Source: an uncultured Alphaproteobacteria bacterium (GTDB lineage Bacteria; Pseudomonadota; Alphaproteobacteria; CAAHEQ01; UBA3637). Taken from it: DNA of 64,000 nt. Under the pieces are notes generated by a model. It made no database searches, was not told the DNA's origin, and saw only the letters and a list, made by a program, of their open reading frames with translations. Both the position numbers and the translations under genes were made by a program. Where the stretch lies: positions 79,091-143,090 of the forward strand of contig CALXZG010000001.1 in assembly GCA_944393195.1 (NCBI GenBank), in the 5' to 3' direction. This document shows positions 1 to 6,188 of this stretch, in pieces. The stretch's first letter is position 1. Every line of letters starts with the position of its first letter.

Positions 1-95
1 ATTAACTTTTGTTTAAAATACTCCAACTGCATATCATTCATGTATTCTTCTTTCTCGCTGGGCTTATAGTTGGGGGGTAAAGTCACAATCGGCAT
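1..95 (-). CDS. dksA: RNA polymerase-binding protein DksA, N-terminal fragment (runs off the window)
   Basis: Reading the minus strand from 95, the first 31 codons encode a peptide beginning MPIVTLPPNYKPSEKEEY and continuing with MNDMQLEYFKQKL. This matches the N-terminus of alphaproteobacterial DksA (proline-rich start, then the M-Q-L-E-Y-F-x-x-K-L helix). An SD AAGGAGG lies 7 bases before the ATG. DksA binds the RNA polymerase secondary channel and, with ppGpp, retunes transcription in starvation. The coiled-coil tip and zinc finger lie outside the window. The identification rests on only 31 residues, but they are distinctive. Confidence 0.8.
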   Translation of the reverse strand, partial: MPIVTLPPNYKPSEKEEYMNDMQLEYFKQKL

Positions 96-134
96 AAATT
101 CCTCCTTTTGCATTAAAAGATTTACAATGCGCTC

Positions 135-163
135 AACATAGCTTTTTTTTTGCCAAAAGTCAA
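135..163 (-). promoter_or_regulatory. Sigma70-type promoter for dksA
   Basis: On the minus strand TTGACT (158-163) and TATGTT (135-140) are separated by exactly 17 bases. This places a start about 30 bases upstream of the dksA ATG. It overlaps the divergent promoter region of the next gene. Confidence 0.5.
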
Positions 164-177
164 ATGCTTTTTTTTGC

Positions 178-206
178 TTGTTTTCGGAATGCTTTTTTGC
201 TAAATT
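178..206 (+). promoter_or_regulatory. Sigma70-type promoter for the Sel1-repeat gene
   Basis: TTGTTT (178-183) and TAAATT (201-206) are separated by 17 bases, upstream of the SD GAAAGGAAA and the ATG at 237. It is back-to-back with the dksA promoter. Confidence 0.4.
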
Positions 207-236
207 AACAATCATTGAAGTGAAAGGAAACGGAAA

Positions 237-1538
237 ATGCGATACGGACTTCTTTTTTTGTCGGCGGCGTTGTGTTGTTGGATCGGTGGGGCGGCGGCTC
301 AGGAAAAAAATACGCCCGATATCGCCCAATGTGAAGAAATGCTGGTTCGTGCCGAAACGGAACCGGATGCAACTGTGTATGATTCTTGCGGTTTTAATGA
401 CGAATTGCGTGCTTGGAATACATGGGCACCGTTTGCCTCATCACGTCAATTGAAAATCGCTTTGTTCGAATTGTGTCACCGTTATCCGGAACACACGTAT
501 CATGAACTCTATTGCGATAAATCGGCACAGCTTGACTATGCTCCGGCTTTGATGGAAATGGGATTTATTAAACTGAAAGCCGATGATGTTCCGGCGGCGC
601 AGCAATACTTTACCCGGGCTTTAAAAACAGGTAATCTGACTGCCGAAGACAGCGGTCGGATTAGTGCGGCTTTGGGGTTATTGTATACCACGGAAAACAG
701 CCCGTATTATCAACCGGAAGTCGGTCTGGCTCTTTTGTCTACGGCGGCAACGGCGCGTTCGGCCGAAGCCAATAACGCCCTCGGCTATTATTATTTCGCT
801 GGTAAACACGGCCTGAAACAAAATATGCAGGAAGCCTTAACATCTTTTTGGCGGGCTATTTTGCTCGGTTGTCCGGCCGCTGAGGAAAATCTGGGTGCTT
901 TTCATCTGGCGCGCCAAAATAAAGTCACCGAAGCCGATGCCTTGAACTATATTCGGTCGCAGGCTTTGACGTGTCAACCGGCGGCGAAAAAAGCCGTGCC
1001 CGCGCCGACCTTTCGTCCGAATTGTCCCTGTGATGAGATTCGCCGTCAGGATAGTGTTTTTAAATCCAAAAAGTACTTATACATAACCTATCTTCCCGAA
1101 GAAGTCGGTGCCGTTGTTCGGGATTTGCAGGGAAAAGAATATCCCGTTAAAGTCGGTACATTCCTGCCGGATGGATCTTTTGTGTCCGAAATTCATCCGC
1201 GTGCTTTGGCGTTGCAGCGGGATAATACGCGCATTTTGTTGAATCGGTACCATACCGGTGAGTGTGTCACATATTGTTTGCAACCGCAAAAAATAACTCC
1301 GCCAAGCGTTCATATCATGCCTTATCGCCTTCAATTTACACCGCAGGAATGCGCGGATATTACCTATTATGCCGAACATTTGGTCGATACGTCGTTACCG
1401 TATACGGGGAAAGAAGAGTGTGCTCCGCCCGATCCCCAAAAAACAATAGAGTTGGACGAAGCGACACAGTTGTTATTGGGCGGTTTGGAGCCCCCGACGG
1501 CTGAGGCTGATGACAATTCCGCGCCTTTGCAAAAATAA
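237..1538 (+). CDS. Exported Sel1/TPR-repeat protein
   Basis: A 433-residue protein with a clear Sec signal peptide (hydrophobic core about residues 4-20, AAA-Q cleavage region). Residues about 100-230 hold Sel1/TPR-like helical repeats, for example AEANNALGYYYFAGKHGLK and a following AEENLGAFHLA segment. The C-terminal 200 residues contain several cysteines (a C-P-C motif near 263) and match no family I know. Sel1 repeats usually act in protein-protein interaction; a periplasmic or surface scaffolding role is inferred. The start is set by the SD GAAAGGAAA just upstream. The rpsF promoter begins immediately after the stop. Confidence 0.65.
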   Translation: MRYGLLFLSAALCCWIGGAAAQEKNTPDIAQCEEMLVRAETEPDATVYDSCGFNDELRAWNTWAPFASSRQLKIALFELCHRYPEHTYHELYCDKSAQLDYAPALMEMGFIKLKADDVPAAQQYFTRALKTGNLTAEDSGRISAALGLLYTTENSPYYQPEVGLALLSTAATARSAEANNALGYYYFAGKHGLKQNMQEALTSFWRAILLGCPAAEENLGAFHLARQNKVTEADALNYIRSQALTCQPAAKKAVPAPTFRPNCPCDEIRRQDSVFKSKKYLYITYLPEEVGAVVRDLQGKEYPVKVGTFLPDGSFVSEIHPRALALQRDNTRILLNRYHTGECVTYCLQPQKITPPSVHIMPYRLQFTPQECADITYYAEHLVDTSLPYTGKEECAPPDPQKTIELDEATQLLLGGLEPPTAEADDNSAPLQK

Positions 1539-1541
1539 TAC

Positions 1542-1570
1542 TTGATTTTATCCTAAAAATCGGATATAAT
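1542..1570 (+). promoter_or_regulatory. Promoter of the rpsF-rpsR-rplI operon
   Basis: TTGATT (1542-1547), a 17-base spacer and a perfect TATAAT (1565-1570). The predicted start near 1577 gives a leader of about 113 bases before rpsF. Confidence 0.65.
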
Positions 1571-1587
1571 ACTGGCGTTTCCGATAA

Positions 1588-1675
1588 TCCTTGCTCCTGC
1601 TATCGGACAGGGGCTATGTTTCAGGCCGGTGTTCATGGGGAACATTGTGTATAAACCGAAACGAGATAATCCAAA
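1588..1675 (+). promoter_or_regulatory. Structured rpsF leader, possible S6:S18 autoregulatory RNA
   Basis: The leader contains a CCGATA...TATCGG hairpin (about 1589-1614), then a TGTTC/GAACA hairpin (about 1630-1646) followed by an unpaired AAACCGAAAC stretch. In many bacteria S6:S18 binds its own mRNA through a stem with a CCG bulge. The CCG after the second hairpin is suggestive, but I could not fold or align it. Confidence 0.3.
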
Positions 1676-1689
1676 AGGAGAGGATATAA

Positions 1690-2067
1690 ATGCCTTTTTA
1701 TGAAAACGTATTCGTTGCGCGTCAGGATTTAACGCCGAACAAAGTCAACGAATTGACAGATAAATTTGCCGCCGTTATTGAAGCACAGGGCGGTAAAGTA
1801 ACAAAACGCGAAGATTGGGGTTTGCGTACATTAGCTTACAAAATCCAAAAGAACCGGAAAGGGTACTATGTTCTGATGAACATTGATGCTCCGGCGGCGG
1901 CCATTGTTGAAATGGAACGTTTAATGCGCTTGGACGAAAACCTGTTGCGTTATTTGACAACGAAAGTGGACGCTTTGGAAGAAGGTCCGTCCATCATGTT
2001 GGAACCGAAATACAAAAAAGCCAAATCCGATGACAAATTTGACATCGAAGTTGGGGAAGGAGAATAA
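1690..2067 (+). CDS. rpsF: 30S ribosomal protein S6
   Basis: A 125-residue protein with the S6 start ([14 protein letters not shown]), the [16 protein letters not shown] core and the L-x-R-Y-L-x-x-K-V segment near residue 90. S6 binds the 16S platform as a heterodimer with S18. The tail beyond residue 100 is acidic, as in many alphaproteobacteria. SD AAAGGAGAGG precedes the ATG. First gene of rpsF-rpsR-rplI, with rpsR starting one base after its stop. Confidence 0.96.
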   Translation: MPFYENVFVARQDLTPNKVNELTDKFAAVIEAQGGKVTKREDWGLRTLAYKIQKNRKGYYVLMNIDAPAAAIVEMERLMRLDENLLRYLTTKVDALEEGPSIMLEPKYKKAKSDDKFDIEVGEGE

Positions 2068-2068
2068 A

Positions 2069-2302
2069 ATGGCCGATATTAAAGGATCTTTCTATCGTCA
2101 TAAGAAAACATGCCAATTTTGCGCGGATCAAGTCGGCGAAATTGACTATAAAGACATCAAATTATTAAGCCGCTTTATCACGGAACGTGGTAAGATGGTT
2201 CCGTCCCGCGTGTCGGCGACCTGTGCGAAACACCAACGCAGCGTTTCAAAAGCGATTAAGCGCGCTCGTTTCCTGGCTTTGTTGCCGTTTGTCAACGATT
2301 AA
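2069..2302 (+). CDS. rpsR: 30S ribosomal protein S18
   Basis: A 77-residue S18. The start at 2069 is preferred over an upstream in-frame ATG at 2030 because it has an SD (GGGGAAGGAGAA, overlapping the end of rpsF) and gives the normal length. It shows the S18 core with KxxCQFC, the [18 protein letters not shown] block and the TxxCAKHQRxVxxAIKRARxLALLPF signature. It pairs with S6 on the small-subunit platform. Confidence 0.96.
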   Translation: MADIKGSFYRHKKTCQFCADQVGEIDYKDIKLLSRFITERGKMVPSRVSATCAKHQRSVSKAIKRARFLALLPFVND

Positions 2303-2312
2303 GGAGGCTGCT

Positions 2313-2843
2313 ATGGAAATTATTTTATTGGAACGAATCGAACGTTTGGGACAAATGGGTGATATTGTTAACGTGAAAAACGGATACGCCCGGAACTATT
2401 TGTTCCCGCAAAAGAAAGCTTTGCGTAAAACTAAAGACAATATGGCTTTCTTTGAATCTAAACGGAAAGAATACGAAGCGCACAACCTGAAAATGAAACA
2501 GGAAGCCGAAGAAATGGCGAAAAAACTGGAAGGTTTGTCCGTCATTATCGTTCGTCAGGCTGCCGAAACAGGGCAACTGTACGGTTCTGTCACGATGCGC
2601 GATATTTGTGAAGCGATTCGCGAAGCCGGATTTAAGGTTGAACGTCATCAGATTGACTTAAACCAACCGTTTAAGACGATGGGTATCTTTGATGTACGTT
2701 TGTCTTTGCACCCGGATGTGGCGCAAACCATTCGCGTGAATATTGCCCGCTCTGAAGAAGAAGCCAAACGCGCTCATCAAAAGCACGAAAAAAAGGCTGA
2801 ACAACCGGTTGCCGAAGTTGTTGAAACGACTCCGGAAGCTTAA
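2313..2843 (+). CDS. rplI: 50S ribosomal protein L9
   Basis: A 176-residue L9. The ATG at 2313 follows SD AAGGAGG and gives the canonical N-terminus MEIILLERIERLGQMGD with the GYARNYLFPQKKA RNA-binding signature. The central helix spans about residues 40-75 and the second domain (LYGSVTMRDI, then DVRLSLHPDV) follows. A Lys/Glu-rich tail is typical of alphaproteobacteria. Last gene of the operon, followed by a terminator. Confidence 0.96.
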   Translation: MEIILLERIERLGQMGDIVNVKNGYARNYLFPQKKALRKTKDNMAFFESKRKEYEAHNLKMKQEAEEMAKKLEGLSVIIVRQAAETGQLYGSVTMRDICEAIREAGFKVERHQIDLNQPFKTMGIFDVRLSLHPDVAQTIRVNIARSEEEAKRAHQKHEKKAEQPVAEVVETTPEA

Positions 2844-2860
2844 TTCGGCTTATTCCAATT

Positions 2861-2890
2861 ATCCCCTCTGGTTTCAGAGGGGATTTTGTT
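2861..2890 (+). terminator. Rho-independent terminator of the rpsF operon
   Basis: Inverted repeat CCCCTCT/AGAGGGG with a GGTTTC loop, followed by ATTTTGTTT, 18 bases after rplI. Confidence 0.85.
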
Positions 2891-2926
2891 TATCGTTGTT
2901 CCTTTTTATAACAACGTCATCCCTTA

Positions 2927-2956
2927 TTATCCTTGCGCAAGCGAGGATCTTGGGAC
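2927..2956 (+). repeat. Dispersed GATC-type repeat, variant with TGCGCA centre
   Basis: A short palindrome TCCTTGCGCAAGCGAGGA followed by TCTT. The same variant occurs at 50471-50503. It belongs to the family at 2988, 5700, 5851, 6267, 6319, 50471, 50589 and 50628. Confidence 0.7.
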
Positions 2957-2987
2957 ATTAAAAATCTGTCATCACCTATAATTCTAC

Positions 2988-3016
2988 GTCATCCCTGCGA
3001 AAGCGGGGATCTTTTA
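2988..3016 (+). repeat. Dispersed GTCATCCCTGCGAAAGCGGGGATC repeat (described by its parts)
   Basis: GTCATCCCTGCG, AAAG and CGGGGATCTTTT form a small imperfect hairpin. The same sequence recurs at 50589-50622 and in reverse at 6319-6346. It marks the left edge of an upstream module shared with the gene at 6189. Confidence 0.8.
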
Positions 3017-3142
3017 ACACATTACCACACAAAAAACACCATCCACGACCTTAATCCGCGAATTTTTTACTATTTTTACCATTTTCTGATTTTAAACCAC
3101 ACTAAATATACCTTATTTGTCAAACAGATATCAAATGAAGTG

Positions 3143-3170
3143 TAACATTTTAATGTTCCTTTTTGTGTTA
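3143..3170 (+). promoter_or_regulatory. Distal 28-bp inverted-repeat element upstream of prepilin-like gene A
   Basis: TAACA-N18-TGTTA, extended to AAGTGTAACA (3138-3147) and TGTTACACTT (3166-3175), so the arms are 10-bp perfect. The centre carries TTTAATGT. It is one of six such elements in the window, two before each prepilin-like gene. Operator or recombination site is inferred; the repeat itself is directly visible. Confidence 0.75.
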
Positions 3171-3238
3171 CACTTTTTGACGCGATGCAACTTTTTCACA
3201 AAATGACTGAAAGTTTTTAGAATATAAATATTTTTCTC

Positions 3239-3304
3239 TTGCTTTATATTTCCCACCTATGCTATAAAATCTATAACAATTTAATAAACCTTTTTTTGTT
3301 ATAG
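3239..3304 (+). promoter_or_regulatory. Promoter and proximal 28-bp element of prepilin-like gene A
   Basis: TTGCTT (3239-3244), an 18-base spacer and TATAAA (3263-3268). Three bases later begins the proximal TAACA-N18-TGTTA element (3274-3301, extended arms CTATAACA/TGTTATAG). The predicted transcription start falls on the first bases of the element, so it either overlaps +1 as an operator or forms a 5' hairpin. SD GAAAGGAAG follows directly. Confidence 0.65.
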
Positions 3305-3321
3305 TCTGAAAGGAAGTACAA

Positions 3322-5592
3322 ATGATTGAAAATCAGTTGAAATTTCGCAAAATGACATCAATGGAAAGTGGCAGAACGATGGTCGAAATTCTGGCAGTGT
3401 TGGCGATTATGGGTGTCCTGACATTAGGGGCAGTCATGGGGTATCGGTATGCGGTTGATAAATTAAATGCGAATGATATTATTGACGGCGTGAACAAACG
3501 GGCGGCGGTTGCGGCACCGCAACGAATTTTGGGTCAACCGATTAATTTGACCGAATTTCATCCGGACAGTGATATTGATTTGATTAAAGGGGTATATGAA
3601 GTCGTGGCGGTAGATATTCACGGCCGTAATCCGGATTTTTTCAGTTTAACGGCTTATGATATCCAAAAAGGCGTTTGTGATCGGATTATGGATTCGGGGT
3701 ATGCAGTTCCTTCGGTCATAGAAGTCAATAGTGTTGCTCAACTGAATGGTAGTACCTGTGAGGAAAGTGAAGATGGTTTGTATGATATTACGTTTGTTTT
3801 TGATAATACATTGGGTGAAAAAGAATATCAAGAGTGTGAAATTGATACCGAATGTGGCACAGGGAATATTTGTAATCAAATAACGTCAACCTGTATGCCG
3901 ATTCCCAAGGGACAAATCATTGATATTGATGGTAATAGCCATGATTGTAATTCAAATCGACTTATTTTACCGTTAACGGCGTCGGAATGTGATAAGTGTC
4001 CAAATCGGAAAATGTTTTCCGGATACTGCATACCAACGTGTCGGGATGATGAATGGCTTGAACGACAGGAAGGTGGAAGTCAGCCACGCGTTGTTTGTCG
4101 CAAATGCGATGCTCGAACGGGATGGCATTATGGGACACAAAATCGTGCTTTTTGCGAAGTTTGTCCCGAACGGTATTATTTTGAAGATACCTGGGGAACC
4201 GAACACATGTGTGTTTTAAGGGATTGTGGGGAAGGGTATATATCCTGTAATGATGGATGTTGCGGCTGCGGTGGTGGTGGCGCTATTTCCATAGCCCTTG
4301 CACCGACGGGCAGAGCTTCTTGCGAAGCGTGTAATGATCCGACTTTCGGACCACGGGAAGTTGTAGGGAATCTCTGTCGTGTCAGAAATTGTCCGGCAGG
4401 GTATTTCCGGTACAATAACGATTGCATTGCTTGTTCATCAACGAACTCCTATGATGTTTCCAATGCAACTAATCGTGCCAATTGTCTGGCGTGTACGGAT
4501 GACAATGGCAATAAAATGCGGCGATTGAATGGACAATCCTGTGTCTTGGCCTCCAAATGTTTACATGGAACACAGGAGGATGATCCGAGTACGCCGGATG
4601 TCGATGAATCGATTTATTGCGCAGATTGTCCGCCGGATACTTTCCCGGTAGGAAATGAATGTAAATCGTGTGATGATAATTATTGGTATGAAGTCAGTCC
4701 CGAAATATGCGCCCGATGCGGGGATAAACGCTTTGTGCGTGAATCTTTCCAGACATTTGAGTGGTGGTGGAAATCTAATGTCTGTATGCGGGTGAAAAAA
4801 GATGGGGAATTTTATTCCAGTGCCGGAACGCAGGCGTGCACCTATACCGGCAATACGCTTGATAATGGGGATTGCGGATCTTGTGGTGATTTACGTGTCA
4901 TAACGCAAGATGCAAATACTAATGAACGATATTGTACTTTGGCTTGTCAGGAAGGGGAATTCATGGCGATTGGGGGAACGTGTTATTCCTGTGATGCGGC
5001 GGCATCGCCCAATTTGAGCTCAATCAATCATGTACGACAATATTGTTCAAGTGTTTGTCCGGGGCAACGATATTTGCGTTCGGGGAAGTGTGCCAAGTGT
5101 CCGGCTGGGACATATAGCATTGGTTCTAATGCAACCTCCTGCGACGGTGTTTGTCCGACGGATCGAACGGGATTGGCAAAAGGGCCGTGTATTGCTTGCG
5201 GAGGAAAGTGGGATGGAACGACCTGTGATGGGCAGGGATGTGCTTCCGGTGAGTACAATAAAAACGGTATATGTACGACCTGTCCGGAAGATTTATCTGA
5301 TTTTACCGGTGCGATTAACGAAACGTATTGTCGGGCGTGTGGTGGGTTATGGAATAACCTGAGTTACAAATGCTGTCCGTCTTCCGATTTTTCCAGCCTG
5401 AAAAATCAAAATGATTGTGAGGGATGTTACGGTCAATGGGCCAATAATACGTGTACCAAATGTCCGACAGGATACTGGGGAGGTGATGGTGTTTGTAATC
5501 AATGTTTGGCATATGCCGATATTTCGGATCAATTGAATTGTCAGGTTTGCGGTGGATCTTGGAATGCCGAAACAGAAACCTGTTCATCATAA
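3322..5592 (+). CDS. Prepilin-like, cysteine-rich surface protein A
   Basis: A 756-residue protein. A 17-residue leader ends in glycine before an R-T-M-V-E-I-L segment and a long hydrophobic helix (about 19-42). This has type IV prepilin layout (G|x-x-x-x-E) but arginine rather than phenylalanine at +1. Residues about 45-170 form a globular domain shared with the 6189 gene (V-C-D-R-I-x-x-x-G-Y-A, then I-T-F-V-F). Next comes one C-x5-C-x5-C-x6-C module, then roughly 550 residues rich in CxxC pairs resembling eukaryotic ephrin-receptor/growth-factor-receptor Cys-rich domains (CPAGTYSIGSNATSC). The last 130 residues hold four C-x-x-C-x-G-x-W-x(4-6)-C units. I infer an exported, disulfide-rich, pilus-like or surface adhesin; no named family fits the whole protein. 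The start has SD GAAAGGAAG. Confidence 0.6.
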   Translation: MIENQLKFRKMTSMESGRTMVEILAVLAIMGVLTLGAVMGYRYAVDKLNANDIIDGVNKRAAVAAPQRILGQPINLTEFHPDSDIDLIKGVYEVVAVDIHGRNPDFFSLTAYDIQKGVCDRIMDSGYAVPSVIEVNSVAQLNGSTCEESEDGLYDITFVFDNTLGEKEYQECEIDTECGTGNICNQITSTCMPIPKGQIIDIDGNSHDCNSNRLILPLTASECDKCPNRKMFSGYCIPTCRDDEWLERQEGGSQPRVVCRKCDARTGWHYGTQNRAFCEVCPERYYFEDTWGTEHMCVLRDCGEGYISCNDGCCGCGGGGAISIALAPTGRASCEACNDPTFGPREVVGNLCRVRNCPAGYFRYNNDCIACSSTNSYDVSNATNRANCLACTDDNGNKMRRLNGQSCVLASKCLHGTQEDDPSTPDVDESIYCADCPPDTFPVGNECKSCDDNYWYEVSPEICARCGDKRFVRESFQTFEWWWKSNVCMRVKKDGEFYSSAGTQACTYTGNTLDNGDCGSCGDLRVITQDANTNERYCTLACQEGEFMAIGGTCYSCDAAASPNLSSINHVRQYCSSVCPGQRYLRSGKCAKCPAGTYSIGSNATSCDGVCPTDRTGLAKGPCIACGGKWDGTTCDGQGCASGEYNKNGICTTCPEDLSDFTGAINETYCRACGGLWNNLSYKCCPSSDFSSLKNQNDCEGCYGQWANNTCTKCPTGYWGGDGVCNQCLAYADISDQLNCQVCGGSWNAETETCSS

Positions 5593-5610
5593 CGCAGTCC
5601 GCTGTACAAT

Positions 5611-5640
5611 AAAAGCCGTCTTTAAGGCGGCTTTTTTGTT
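5611..5640 (+). terminator. Rho-independent terminator after prepilin-like gene A
   Basis: Inverted repeat AAAAGCCGTC/GGCGGCTTTT with loop TTTAA, followed by a T-run. Confidence 0.85.
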
Positions 5641-5699
5641 ATATTATTTATGATTGTGGCGTTTCTATTTTTTTTAATCGTCATCCTCTATAATTTTAC

Positions 5700-5733
5700 G
5701 TCACCCCCGACCTGATCGGGGATCTTTTGACCA
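5700..5733 (+). repeat. Dispersed repeat, CCTGATCGGGG variant
   Basis: GTCACCCCCGACCTGATCGG followed by GGATCTTTTGACCA. A near copy lies at 5851-5884 and a reversed copy at 6267-6293. Together with the 5851 copy it brackets a small foreign-looking fragment. Confidence 0.8.
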
Positions 5734-5735
5734 TC

Positions 5736-5850
5736 TTACTCCCTTTCCAATTCCAACATCCGCTTGCCGGCGGCGACTTCCGCTGCCTTGGCGCGCGGTG
5801 TTTCATTGCTTTGCGCATCAAAACTTGCCACCGGCAACTTTTGATTTACG
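5736..5850 (-). pseudogene. Coding relic bracketed by two dispersed repeats
   Basis: On the minus strand this stretch reads as an open C-terminal segment (KLPVASFDAQSNETPRAKAA, then EVAAGKRMLELERE and a stop). It is more GC-rich and more protein-like than its AT-rich surroundings. The reading frame continues upstream only through the repeat. I do not recognise the parent gene. It looks like a gene fragment carried between two copies of the repeat. Confidence 0.35.
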
Positions 5851-5884
5851 CAGTATCCCCAACCTGATCGGGGATCTTTTGACA
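5851..5884 (+). repeat. Dispersed repeat, CCTGATCGGGG variant (second copy)
   Basis: CAGTATCCCCAACCTGATCGG followed by GGATCTTTTGACA. Downstream (about 5885-5960) the sequence resembles 3022-3090 upstream of gene A (ACACAAAAAACAC, ATCCACGG, CTATTTTAC), showing that the two upstream modules are duplicates. Confidence 0.75.
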
Positions 5885-5997
5885 TCTCCCACACACAAAA
5901 AACACTATCCACGGCTTTAACCCGTGAATCTGTCACTATTTTACTTTTTTCCGATTTGGAAAGAGCCCTTTGTTGTGATGAAAAATAATTCAGAGTG

Positions 5998-6025
5998 TAA
6001 CAATTTAATGTTCATTAAAATGTTA
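5998..6025 (+). promoter_or_regulatory. Distal 28-bp inverted-repeat element upstream of prepilin-like gene B
   Basis: TAACA-N18-TGTTA with a core reading AATTTAATGT, then TCATTAAAA. It is nearly identical to the perfect palindrome at 50853-50880. Flanks are AGTG on the left and TAG on the right. Confidence 0.75.
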
Positions 6026-6129
6026 TAGATTTTTATAACATAAAACTATAATCGAATACAAGCTCTTTTTTTAATATTTTGCATTTTTTTGAAATGGTTA
6101 TGTAAGGCCGTCGAAAGAGGGAATTTGGG

Positions 6130-6171
6130 TATAAAAAGTATAACAAAAAAAGGAACATTTTTTTGTTATAG
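6130..6171 (+). promoter_or_regulatory. -10 box and proximal 28-bp element of prepilin-like gene B
   Basis: TATAAA (6130-6135), then AAG, then the TAACA-N18-TGTTA element (6141-6168) with extended arms GTATAACA/TGTTATAG. The TATAAA-NNN-TATAACA layout is the same as before gene A. No good -35 is visible. The SD GAAAAGGAG and the ATG at 6189 follow. Confidence 0.6.
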
Positions 6172-6188
6172 TTGAAAAGGAGCGATAA

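Noticed and set aside
5736..5936. A real 66-residue minus-strand gene
   Set aside because: Its first half is read through a dispersed repeat and low-complexity upstream DNA; only the last 35 or so codons look protein-like. Listed as a relic instead.
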